In this document: positions 37,996-49,012 of the stretch, in pieces | Layout of the letters: every line of letters starts with the position of its first letter | Numbering within the stretch: position 1 is the stretch's first letter | From: Benincasa hispida | Lineage: Eukaryota; Streptophyta; Magnoliopsida; Cucurbitales; Cucurbitaceae | Direction of reading: 5' to 3' | DNA length: 64,000 bases | Assembly: GCF_009727055.1 (NCBI RefSeq) | Contig: NC_052357.1 | Span: 86,294,959-86,358,958 of the forward strand | Program-made: the position numbers and the translations under genes | Notes under the pieces: model-generated | The model's input: only the letters and a program-made list of their open reading frames with translations | What the model was told of the DNA's origin: nothing | The model's database searches: none

Positions 37996-38149
37996 TTCTG
38001 CGCGTGGAGATGGTGGTTCCGATCTTCCCTGGAGAAAAGCTGAGTGACGCTAAGAAGTGCAGCAGCAAAGAGAGTGAGTGGAAGATTTCGGAAGCAGGTA
38101 AGCGGTTGCTGTTGATGATTCGGCTGCCGGAGCTAACACGTGTTCCTTG

Positions 38150-40730
38150 GTTAAAGTACTTATTTTCAGAAGTTAACGTGAGGATGTCGAGTGAAAGTTG
38201 GAATAGTGATTTTATAAAATTAGATTCAGGTATTGTTGATTTTAAAAAAAATCAAATTTACTTTTAGTTTTAAACATTTTAAAGTGATTTTTAAATATTT
38301 AATAGTGATTTTGAATTATTATGTTAATTGATTTTAGAAGTGAATGAAAAATTCGTACGGATGGGTCGAATTTTGAGACCTACTCGAAATTTGGTCCAAC
38401 TTTCAAAGACATTTGAATTTTGACTTTTTGATGATGTCAGTGGCGTATAAAATGTCTGTTTAGTCCCCAAGACACTCGATGTCGCACACGCATCGTAGAT
38501 TCTCGCTCGTTCATCTCGTTTTGGACTCATTCATCTCGTTTTTCATCGGACAGATTGAACGTTTTAATTTTAAATTTCAGTCCGACGACTTCTTCTTCCT
38601 CTTCGTCTTCTTCTTCCTCTTTCTTTTGCCTTTTTTTTTTCTTCTTCTTTCTTCTTTTGGCTTTCTTTTTTTCTTCTTTCTAAATTCAAATGAAGAAAAA
38701 AAAATCAAAGGAAAAAACTACAAATTTAATGAGGAAAAGTTAGAGGAAGAAACAAGAGAAAGAAGTGGGAGGAAGAATTCAAAATAAAAGAAAAAATTAA
38801 TGAAAAAATGATGGATAACAATGTTAATTGGGGAGCAAGATGAAGTAGCGAGAGGAACGAGATGAAGGAACGAAAGGAAAGAGCGAGAAATTTGTGTTTG
38901 CGTTTGGTTGTGTTTTGAAGTTAAAATGGTACTTTCCCATGCGATTGACGTTATCAGGAAACAAATTTTCAAGTGTTTTTTTAAAAGTGGGTCAAATTTC
39001 AATTCATACAAATTTCCCAAAATGAATTTAGTGTTATCCAATTACTCAAATATGTATTTTCTATTTAAGGAACCATTATTTAACTAAATAATTATGGTAA
39101 ATATCTATATCTATTTATTTTATTGTTAAATTCTTTTAATATTTTGAGTAAGGTGAAAGTTTATCATAGATATTGAAAGAGAATTAAATATATATGTAAT
39201 TATTTGTTTTATTAACAATTTAATGACATCTTTTGTTCCCGTATTTAAAATCTTTTTGAAAAATGATTTTATGAATCTCAATAAGCTTTCTTCTTATTGT
39301 ACTCTATGCTGGAATTTTTTCCTACCACCGGGAAAAGAGAGGCCGATCTCGGGTCAGAAATATTTCTATTTCATCTTGCTTTTCACTAACGAACAAAACC
39401 TGAGACAGCGAGCCTCCTAGTCCCCGTGAGGAATAAACAAGGGATCCTAAAACAGAATAAAAGATCGGCTTCTTTCATTTGTGTAGGATAGCTAACTAAC
39501 AATGTTTTAACAAAAACTAAATTGGACAACCATTTTGGGAGTGATTCTCGACCAATCAGTTAATAAAAATCACCTATCAATTAATCCTCCAAAATCAATT
39601 TGAAATTATTTTAGATTTTTCTAAAATCAATTTTAGCTCATGCCAAACACCATTATTTTAAGTAAAAGTAATTTTGGTGGTTTTGACCCTTTCAAAATCA
39701 TTCCCAAACATATCCTAAATAGTCTTTGAAAGTAGAGAATTTTTTTACTATGATCTAATTAAAGTGGCATTAATGTTCCATCCTAAAAAAAACAATGAAA
39801 ACTAACTTATAGAAATGTCTCATCGATGGTAGTAGAGAGCATTGTGACTAGAGATGTCCATTTAATCCGCGAAATTGAAGCTCTACGAGATTCGCATCAA
39901 ATGAGGTGAAAAATCCCCAATAAAATAGTTGATGGGAGAGGGAGCAAAGAAATTTTTTTTTTCCGAGACTACATTTCTCTATTTTAATTATATTTAATTT
40001 TCGTCATATATGAGTGTGGATTTTAACTATTTAATTAAAAAAAAAACTCATGATTTAAGTTGATTGATATTTTAACAAAATAATAATAAACAGTAAAAAT
40101 TCTTTGTTAAAATCTGATCTCACGTATTTCTGTAAGTATCCCCGTCCCGAGAAATCCATGAAAAATTTTGCAAAAATGAGAAATGAAATGCATTCATCCT
40201 CATAAAATTCCCCACACACAAACCTTAAAATTGAACCTCTGTTTTGATCATTAGAAAAATTTTAGGCATTTTTTTCCGCTGCCAATTGAGCAGTTTCATA
40301 TCCATGGTTTGAAACTTTTCATTGAATTTCAATAATGTGATTATAGATTAATGTGGCAATGATAAGATATGACATCACCGTTTGATTAGGGTATCATCAC
40401 AACTTTCACTTTGCGACGGTCAAAGAACAAAATGAAATCAAGCTCTTTCTTCCTATTTTCAAAGGTCAGAAACTTCCAAACTCCATTCCGATCTCTGTCA
40501 TCATATCATTTTGAATCCTTTTCAAGCTTTTGAGTGTTTTAAAATTTTGAATAAATTCGAGTTCTATTCAACTAAGAAATATACAATTAGAGAAAGAAAA
40601 CGGAGAAATATTGTAGTGCCGATAAGGTATTTGATATAATTCTTCGCAATGAAATATAATTGTTTTAACTCTAACAGGTAATGAGTTTATTTGTTTATTT
40701 ACATATATGAAGAAGTAAGAAAGAAAAGAG
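38150..40730. other. Intergenic spacer between two minus-strand genes
   Basis: This holds the upstream region of the LanC-like gene and the downstream region of the TSJT1-like gene. It has a CT/TTC-rich tract at 38580-38690, a MITE-like element at 39535-39709 and no supported coding sequence. The plus-strand frames near 38479 and 39223 are low-complexity or repeat-derived. Confidence 0.6.
39535..39709. mobile_element. MITE-like element with terminal inverted repeats
   Basis: The left end, TTTGGGAGTGATTCTC, and the reverse complement of the right end, TTTGGGAATGATTTTG, are imperfect inverted repeats. The interior has the 'aaaatcaattttagctca' and 'agtaaaagtaattttggtgg' wording common to short plant MITEs. 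About 175 bp, non-coding. The duplication at the target is not resolvable by eye. Confidence 0.5.
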
Positions 40731-40734
40731 AAAT

Positions 40735-40740
40735 TTTATT
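40735..40740 (-). terminator. TSJT1-like polyadenylation signal
   Basis: TTTATT on the plus strand reads AATAAA on the coding (minus) strand, about 115 bp after the stop codon at 40855. This is a sensible distance for a plant 3' UTR signal. Confidence 0.5.
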
Positions 40741-40854
40741 GTTTCAAATAATTACAAGCCATTGAAACTGAAAAAGGGATGTTAGGACTTAGAAAAGCTA
40801 AACTGTGAAAATGGTAGCAGCAACAACACACAGAGAAGAGAGAAATGTATGAGT

Positions 40855-42144
40855 CTAGTTTGTATCCCATTCAGCCCAGTTAGCTTCACTGCCTCTCCTC
40901 GGGATGCTGTTGACCCTTGTGTAAACATCAACCTTGAAATTAGCTCCGCACATGGCTCCTTCACTGTCAATTCTAGGCATTGCTTTCATCTTGTTCATTG
41001 GATGCTCAAAACTCATTAGACCTCCTTCACTGTGGAACATGCATCCTGCTCATTCATTCATTCAAAGCCATTTCTCAATTACACAATGTTTCCAAATCTA
41101 GTTCCTCATTAGGGGTGAACTAATGGAAAATCTCATCTAACTTGCACGTGTTCCTCAACGGTGAATTTGTTGTCTAAGCGAAGTTAGACAACAAATTCAT
41201 TGTTTAAACACTTGCAGATCAGATGGTGCAATTTTCCTTGTCCAGTTTATTGTGGATTACCAGTTGGAAAAGGGGCATATGATTTAGCACAGCCTTCTTT
41301 GATGACATCCACATCGTCTGATATCACCACTGACCCATCTGCTGCAATTCCCCAATACAGCTTCACTCCCCCATCAGCTCCCTGTTTAAGTGAACCTTAT
41401 AATTTTGGGGAGAAAAAACCAATCCTAATGCATGAATAAGCAGAAAATAACGAAAAAACGCCACCCCCCACTCAAAAGGAAATCTATTTCCCTCGACCCA
41501 CTAACAAAAACCTCAGCTTTTTAGACGTCTAATTTTTTGCCAAAAACTTACCAATGTCAAATTGCCACTTGGAAGAGGATGATATAAGATAAAAAGAGAG
41601 AGAGAGAATTATACCAAGGCAGCAAAAACAGCACCGGCCCTGCTATCATAAACAACAAAAGCAAAGCTGCCATCAAGCTCCTTAAGGACCTGATCAGCTG
41701 GGTAAGGACCTCTGTCTCTAAGAGTCCTATACGCTTCAATCAAAAACATAGCCTCATTTGAGCCTTTTGATAGACCGTATTGCTTATTCAATGCACATAA
41801 ATTGTTTAAACTTCCCAAGAACAGACAGTATATGTCATCAAACCCACAGAACAGCCTGCAAAATCACCCAAATTAATCAAACCCAGAAAACCAATTAAGT
41901 AATCCATCCGTTAAAGCGTGAAATTAAATTACCTTTGGTGAATTGAAAAGGAACGATGAGGAGAAACATAAGCAAGAACAGCAGCTTGGCCAAAATTAAC
42001 AGAGAAAGTGTTGTTAGGATGACGAGAAAGAAAGTCATTGAGTGTTTCTTGAGGTAGCTTAGGGGGCTTAGAGGCAGTGAAAGAGGCAGGGCTGTTAAGC
42101 TCTTCAGGTGGGTGTGCGAAAGTTTTGTGGAAAATAGCTAACAT
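40855..42144 (-). CDS. TSJT1 / aluminium-induced-type protein with YGL and LRDR motifs (4 exons, 254 aa)
   Basis: Minus-strand exons in coding order: 41933-42144, 41615-41855, 41261-41381, 40855-41045. They sum to 765 nt with matching phases. The protein begins MLAIFHKTFAHPPEELNSP and carries the two motifs that name the family: YGL at 97-99 (QYGLSKG) and LRDR at 116-119. The fold belongs to the class II glutamine-amidotransferase-like (DUF3700) family, but the catalytic N-terminal Cys is replaced by Met-Leu, as is usual here, so no amidotransferase activity is expected. Relatives are stem-specific TSJT1 and sugar-starvation/auxin/aluminium-responsive proteins of about 250 aa. Biochemical role is unknown. 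Intron 3 (41046-41260) has a perfect 16-bp hairpin. Confidence 0.95.
41162..41199. repeat. Perfect 16-bp hairpin, 6-nt loop, in TSJT1-like intron 3
   Basis: TGAATTTGTTGTCTAA (41162-41177) pairs exactly with TTAGACAACAAATTCA (41184-41199) around the loop GCGAAG. It sits inside intron 3, about 60 bp from the upstream edge of exon 3 on the coding strand. Confidence 0.85.
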
Positions 42145-42215
42145 TTTGCATAAATGGAACTTACTGGATTCTCATCAAAATTTGAGAGAGGGAGAGAAGC
42201 TTATACAGAGTTTGC

Positions 42216-42228
42216 CTTATATATATGA
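42216..42228 (-). promoter_or_regulatory. TATA box of the TSJT1-like gene
   Basis: On the coding strand this reads CATATATATAAGG, about 75-80 bp before the ATG. Position and sequence fit a plant TATA box, implying a leader of roughly 45-50 nt. Confidence 0.55.
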
Positions 42229-42299
42229 GCAAAAACAAGTATCTAAAAGAATAAAGAAAGGCAAATATGGTACCAAATGTTGTGTAATTATTGTGGGCG

Positions 42300-44905
42300 T
42301 GGATTTTTGTGGGATGGGATGAGATGAGGGATAAGGTTCTCGTTTTTCAATGTGGCCTTATCCCTCTCTCTATATGTTTTTTTTTTTTTTTTTTTTTTTT
42401 TTTTTCATTTTTTAAATTTTGTGTGATACGATATATTTTAAAAAAATAATATGTTGAACAATATTTTTAAATCATACATATTTTTTTCCAAAAATAGATT
42501 TATTTGATAAGTATATTTGTTGTTTGTTTTAATTTTTTTTTTTTGGAAAATAGTTGTTAAATGAAGTTTTGAATCTCTGTTTATGCTAAAAGATTGGAAT
42601 TTTCATGGAGAATTATTATTATTGTTGTTTTTTTTTACCATGATCGAGTAAAATAATTTTTTTGAAAAATATTTATTTAATGATTAATATTCAGGGATTT
42701 ATTCTCATTTAAAATAAAATTATTGATTTTTTAATAATAAAATAAAAATAAAAATAAAATTTAAACATATTAGGTAGATAAATATTTTTTTTAAAAGAAA
42801 AAATCGAGTTGGAATAGAAAATTAAGGCAAGAAACTTTAAAATTTAAACTTATTATGTAGATAAATTTTTATAAATTTTTAATATTGATAGACACAGATA
42901 GATTTCTATTAACTTTGATTTAAGAGATTAAAATTTTACTTTTTTTATTTTTGAAAATACTCTGTGTTCTTCATATTGTTTTTATGGGAGGTAAGAAGTG
43001 CAAATTTGTTTGGTTAGATGGTGGTATTTGAAAAAGAAAATCAAATATTAAGTACTTGTGAGGGCAATGATTAAAGCATTGATATTGACATTAAACTATA
43101 AATTTTAAACACTAAGATACATGCTTACCACTTAATTTGATGAGACGTTTTAAACTTATTGGATTATAATATAACTTAAATCATATGTTTGTGCAAATAT
43201 TATTTTGTTTTATCCTTTTTAATACAACAAAGTGAAGATTGAACTAAAATGATAATTAGAGTCTATAATTTTATGATAGTAAAATTATATATAATGGACT
43301 TTTAAGTAAGGTCAAAATTATGGACACTTTCAATCCTCTTACCTTCTCCCATAAATTAAATGGAAGAATAACCAAAGGGAAATTTAAGAGAGGTAATAAA
43401 ACAATATTTGAGTACATTCATTATTTCATAATTTAAAAAATTTTAAAAATTTATTATAATATCATTTCGATCCTTATATTTTTAAGTTGAACTTTTTAAT
43501 ATTTTCAATTGTCCAATGTCATCGTACTTTCAATCAATCTTAAATTAAGTCCCTCAATATTAATTTTTATGCAAAGGAATAGAGTATATAGATTGTTTTT
43601 CAAAATTTATAGTAAAATGATAATCACTTACAAAAAAAAAAAAAAAAAAAGCCAAATAATAAGTTAACTTTAGAGACTAAATTTAAGATTTATTAGAAGT
43701 ACAAAAACTAAAATTGAATAATAGAAAATACAAAAACTAAAATAAAACAAACTTCAAACTATAGAGACCAACACAATATTTTGATCTAAAATATTTTTAA
43801 AAAGAAGAAAGAAAGACTTATCACGTGATAAACTATGATTGAACAACCAAATAAATTGTGACTGAACAACTGAATAGGTCAACGATGGTGTAGTGCATAA
43901 TTCTCTCAATTTTTTTAGAATTTTTTTTTAATACTATTGTAATATCTATTACTCTCCTTAATTATTTGATACGCCATTAAATGATATATTGTTTTTTAAT
44001 TTATTTCGTAGAGCTTGTGTAATTTACACAGTAAGAAATGAATGAATGTATTATGAAATATTTGGCCGGTATTAGAAATTTTGAAAAGAAAAATTGTGTT
44101 ATTTTTTCTACAGATTATTAATTAAAAAAAAATGTGGGACCAGATTAGGATGTGGTTTGGTATGGAAGTTATCCAAAAGTGGAGAAACTCATTGCCACAT
44201 CAGCTGACAGTGCTATATTCTTTCCTTCCCAAATCTGTGGGTGTATTATCAAAAGAAGAGCTAACCCTAGCACCCAGAAATAGCCCATACCCTCTCCAAA
44301 ATATATATATTATATAGACATGGTTTGTTTTTACCACTCTTTTCTAACCTTTTTTTAGGCTCACTATATTTCTAACATTGGACTTTATTATATACCCTAA
44401 TTTTATTTTCACGTATTTGTAGTTTAATTGTGTCAAATTATAGGTTGCATGAATTTGGAAAATTTTACAAAATCATCTAAAAAAAATTCTATGACTAACA
44501 TCATTCTAAAAGTTTGTTTGTCAATGACCATTTTGCCATGTGAAATGTCAGATTTACCTCCAAAATTAAAACCTCTTCTCAACCTGCCAACCTTCTTCCT
44601 CCTTCGACGATTTCTTCCGCGATCTAACAAATTTATTCAATGCAAAGCATTTATTTTCAACTAATATTCTACCAACATTGAATGCTAGTGATATCATGAA
44701 TTGAAGGTCACTCTCAATTATTCACTTTCAATTGAACTTTCCAACTTCTTCTCCCATTATTCTCTCAGAGTTTTAGTCCAACATTCTCATTGTTGATCAC
44801 TTTCATCTTCGTTTAGAGCAAGTTTGTTCCTCAGAATCAGAAATAGAGAGAATGTAAGTGCTTACGGAGTATTTTTCTTCCAATATTGCTTTCTTAAAAA
44901 TATGA
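42300..44905. other. AT-rich spacer before the transposon cluster
   Basis: No supported gene. It includes a 29-T run at 42377-42405 and a short TCTATCA-type repeat near 42885-42960. The frames at 44132-44664 are short and unrelated to any family I recognise. Confidence 0.6.
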
Positions 44906-45150
44906 GATCGCTCGACATAATGTAAGTGATCATTTAATATTATATTCTTGATCACTTAACTAAATGATCATTTACATAACTATGGGTGATCTCTTATAAT
45001 TTGTTGGTCGATCACTTATTAGTTACTGGGCGGTCTATTATAATTTAATGGGCGATCGTATATGACTTACTGGGCGATCACTTATTACTTATTGGGCAAT
45101 ATATTATAACTTACTGAGTGATCACTTATTACTTATTGGATGATCGCTTA
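44906..45150. repeat. About 22-bp minisatellite with GGGCGATC core
   Basis: Roughly ten tandem units of 21-23 bp; a representative unit is TACTGGGCGATCACTTATTACT. Between 45001 and 45150 seven consecutive units are easily read; farther left the units decay. It immediately precedes the MULE remnant. A 22-bp-like GATCG-containing repeat also occurs inside the Copia LTRs (59680-59870 and 60817-61005). Confidence 0.7.
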
Positions 45151-45240
45151 TTTTAATAACAAATTGAATCTAATTGTCAATTTTCTGATTACATATCAAA
45201 GACACTGATTCGTATCTTTGTTTGATTTGATGGGGAATGA

Positions 45241-45753
45241 GATTCGTTCAAAACCAATTATGTTAGAGGTCATATGAAAGGTCTGAACGTCAGAAATGAT
45301 ATAACTTATAGTGAACTAGTGAGTATTCAGCACCAATGACTAAATATATATCCAGATACGTTTGATATACACATTAAATTTTGTTACAACTTATTAGTCC
45401 CAACTCCCCCAATTGACATAGTCGAAAATAAAGACCTTAACTTTTCTTTAGAAGGTAGTGATGCATCCCGGATTCCTTGGTTTGTATCAGTTACACCTCG
45501 CAATATTCTTAGAGTAGACACAGATAATATGTACTAGCATTGCAATCTAAGAATTCGAACCATTAAAACTAGACAAAACTTTGGGTTAGCAACTGTTCCA
45601 ACACATAATATTCCTACTATATCTTCACTAGATGAGAATATTGAGCCATGCAACCTAGGGGATGACAGAAATGAATATTGGATTAGTCACAACATCCAAT
45701 CTAGATGCTCTTCGCAGTTCGATACTAACCATGTATATGTGAAGGAACTCTAA
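45241..45753 (+). pseudogene. Mutator-like (MULE) transposase N-terminal remnant, part 1
   Basis: One reading frame, with in-frame TGA and TAG stops, resembles the N-terminal, PB1-like region of plant MuDR/MULE transposases: GGHMKGLNV-like opening, ITYSELVS, then a segment like LNIYPDTFDIHIKF, followed by VPTPPIDIVENKDLNF. No complete protein is possible. It is cut on the right by the Copia LTR at 45768, and a second transposase-like piece appears at 47930-48175. Family assignment is by recall of motif layout and is moderate. Confidence 0.5.
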
Positions 45754-45767
45754 ATCTAGAGAATTAG

Positions 45768-47777
45768 TAAGCAGAAGCGGATCATTCCAAACTCCAATGT
45801 GAAAGAACATAAACATTTACAATCAAACGAAAAAAAGTTATGTATCAAAGGTAAATTACAACATACTTCTTAATCTAAATACAAAGGATCAAGTATAATA
45901 CCTTTGAAGAACCATTTCTTCTAGTATTCCCTCGAGCTATCACCAATGCGTCCAACAACATGAATGCAACAAGCCTATGGAAAATTCACGATCACCAGCG
46001 AGTACAACTCGATCCTCAACCCTTGAATAGGAACTGCACACTACCACTCGATTACCTTGGTATTCTCGGTGTGAGAATCCAGGAGGTATTCTCGTTGTGA
46101 GAATCTAGGAGGTGTGGGCTCTTTATGAATTTGGATAGAGGGATGGAGGAACTAGATGATCGAGTATGCAATAACCAATCGTTTAGAAGAAGAAGTCTAT
46201 CGTATAGACTTGCTACTCGATCGTGTAGAAAGCGAGTTCTATTGTATAGAAAACTCGATAATTATCGTTTACTCTCTTGAATATGAAAACGATCACTTGA
46301 TGCGTGTGTCATGTGGTATGAATAATGAAAACTATTTCATCTTTATTCATCAGTTGGCCATAAACCGTGTATAACCACCCATTAAGTTGGTTATTGGAGA
46401 AAAAGAAAACTAATTAGCTCATAATTAATAATTATAAAAAAATATAATAATTAACTTATCATATTATATTTATAACCTTTAGTTTTAATATTGCATCATA
46501 TGCAACGTATAAACCATAGTTTTTCTCTCTCTTTTTTATTATGGCATTTAATATAAATCACATTTATATTAATTCCTCCAATTAAATAATGTATCAAATA
46601 CATTAAATCAAGCATATCACATATAATTGAATTAATCTAATTATATCATATATAATTAAATTTCCTCTTGTTAATTTGAACATTTCAAATTAATCCAAAA
46701 ACTGATTCTCAACTTGAATCTATTGAGCTACCAAGGGGACCTTATGGACCTATAGCTTGAAGCTCTAATGGTACGTGAGTAACTGACTAAACTCTTTAAT
46801 CACGATATCCACCATTTGTTAACTGTCGGACACTTCACTAAAGATCGACAACTGCACTCTTTACACTACATATATACCTATGTTCATTGGATATAATCAA
46901 TCAATAATACGACGACTCTTCATGAATCACTTGTAGGTACAACTAGGCCAATTTACCGTTTTGCCCATGTAGTTACATTTAACTCCTTAAGTACCATTGA
47001 TTCCTCTAAGGAACAATAAATCATAGTCCCACTATGACTAAACCCTTCTTAGGCCAAAAGAAAGTGTGGCACCACATTGTTCAAGTCCCGGAATCAGCCC
47101 TTAAGGGAGTAATTTATCTACTTATCCATGCTTCGCAGAAGGAGTGAATTCCATCTTGTGTAGCTGAGTTCCTAACTCCCCAATCAAACGAATCCTCAAA
47201 GTGGTAGGTTTGAGTCGGCAATCTGGCCACTCGCACCCATGCAAATCAAAGGTAGGCAGAAGTTCACAACTCACTCAAGATTAAGGTCATGTTACCTATA
47301 GTCATCATAGTGAAATGAAATTCTCAATTATGAATGGTGTTATATAATGAGACTTAACATTTCATGATCCGATCTTATACAGACTCCTTTGTATAGAGCA
47401 TCTCTGCTTGCATGTCTAATACACGAATGATCAGGATCAGACCATTTGTAGTACTTTACAACATTTGTAACACCTATAAAGTGAGCCACACTCATAGTGT
47501 CACAGGATAAGGTATCCCTCCTTTATCCATATAATACAGACCATTTAGGTTATCACTTAAAGCACGATCCACTTGTGTGTCTCCACATATATGCTTAAGT
47601 TACAACAATAACCATGGATCTTAGTTTATTGGTTTGCAGTTAATGCAACTAAAATATCTCATATTTCATAGACTAAAGTAAATAAAATATCTCATATTAT
47701 AAACCAAAAAATCGCTTGTTCATACAAGTGTTTACAAACTACAGGACCGTATGAGATTTAGGGTATCAACCCTAACA
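45768..47777 (-). mobile_element. Copia-type LTR, copy 2 (3' LTR on minus strand)
   Basis: On the minus strand it starts TGTTAGGGTTGATACCC (at 47777) and runs about 2.0 kb to GCTTCTGCTTA (45768). Directly upstream on the minus strand, at 47791-47778, is the purine tract CAAGTGGGAGAT that typically precedes a plant Copia 3' LTR. It is homologous to the copies at 12943, 48176 and 60296. The terminal CA appears mutated to TA. Only about 150 bp of internal sequence remains (47778 to about 47930), so it is a truncated element. Confidence 0.7.
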
Positions 47778-47791
47778 ATCTCCCACTTGTC
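47778..47791 (-). other. Copia polypurine tract
   Basis: The reverse complement reads CAAGTGGGAGAT next to the LTR start TGTT. This is the plus-strand primer (PPT) arrangement of plant Ty1/Copia elements, and it fixes the orientation of copy 2 as minus. Confidence 0.65.
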
Positions 47792-47929
47792 CTAATGCTA
47801 GTGGGGTGTACAAGATAATCATATTACAAGTACACAAAACAATAAACTAGGGCACAAACGCCCAATACAACAATATGGACAATCTTTAGGACCACAAATA
47901 ATTCCAACATCTTCCATTCATGTTACAAC

Positions 47930-48175
47930 CCCACCTGTTCTCATCCTACTTGTGGTGATGCCTTCAATTCAAATGCATTCTACTATTCCAACTCAACCAT
48001 TTAAAGATATACTCATACCATCGGAGGACCCGTCGTATGACAATCTTATCACAATACCTCACAACTGTTTGAATGACGATGATATAAAGGTTGGATAGAT
48101 TTTCTTTTCAAAGTATGATGTATCAATTAAATTGTCGATGCTTGTAATAAAAAAGAACTTTGACTATCGTGTAAA
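47930..48175 (+). pseudogene. MULE transposase remnant, part 2
   Basis: A frame with one stop reads ...DDDIKVG, stop, then FFSKYDVSIKLSMLVIKKNF and DYRVN. This resembles the 'xxVGQxFxSKxxxxxxxSxYAxKNNFxyrV' segment at the start of the MULE DNA-binding/transposase region. It is cut at 48175/48176 by the next Copia LTR. With 45241-45753 it suggests one old MULE split by LTR insertions. Confidence 0.5.
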
Positions 48176-49007
48176 TGTTGGGATTGGTGTCCTCATTCTC
48201 CTGGAGCCTTGTTGTTTTGTACAGATACACATTGTTTGATGAATAAAATAAGTGTTATTTAATTCTGGCATTTACTTATATCCAATAAACAAAGCTCCTT
48301 GGTTATCTTATGTGAACTTAAGCATATAAATGTGATATACAAGTGGATCATGCCTTAAGTGATAACCTAAATAGGTATGTAGTATAAGGATTAAGGTGGG
48401 ATACCTGATCCTGATGACACTACGGATATAACCCGCTTTGTAGAGGTTTGCAAGTGTTGTAAACTACTACAGATGGTAGATTCTAACCATTCATGTGGAA
48501 ACGTGCGAGCAGGGGTGTCCTATACAAAGAGTTTATATATGACCTGAATCACAAGATGACTAGACTCTGTATATAACGTTGTTGATACTAGAGACTTGCA
48601 TCTCACCTAAACGACCATAGGTGACACAACCTCAATCTTGAGTGTTTTGGAAACTCCTGTCTTTGAGGGCGATACTTTGATTAGTATGGTGAGAGTGGCC
48701 AGATTGCCAACTCAACATGCCTACCTTTTTGGGGACTTGTCTGATCTGGGAGTTGGGAACTCAATCCACAAGATGAAATTCACCCATTTTCCAAATCAGG
48801 GATAAGTAGAGAGATTACTCCCTTAAGGGGCTCATTCCGTGGCTTGAACATAGTGGCCACAACTTCTCTTTGGAAGAGAAGACTTAGTCATAGTAGAACT
48901 ATGACTTATGTTCATTAGAGGGATCAAAAGTACTTAAGGAGACAGATATAACTATAGAAGCATAACGATTATTGGCCCAACTGTACTTACGAGCTATCTG
49001 TGAAGGG

Positions 49008-49012
49008 TTGTC
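49008..49012 (+). repeat. Target-site duplication (left)
   Basis: TTGTC immediately before the element edge TGTCACG; it matches 59023-59027. Confidence 0.9.

Noticed and set aside
38479..38787. 102-codon frame rich in Phe/Leu
   Set aside because: It is translation of a TTC/CTT microsatellite-like tract, not a membrane protein.
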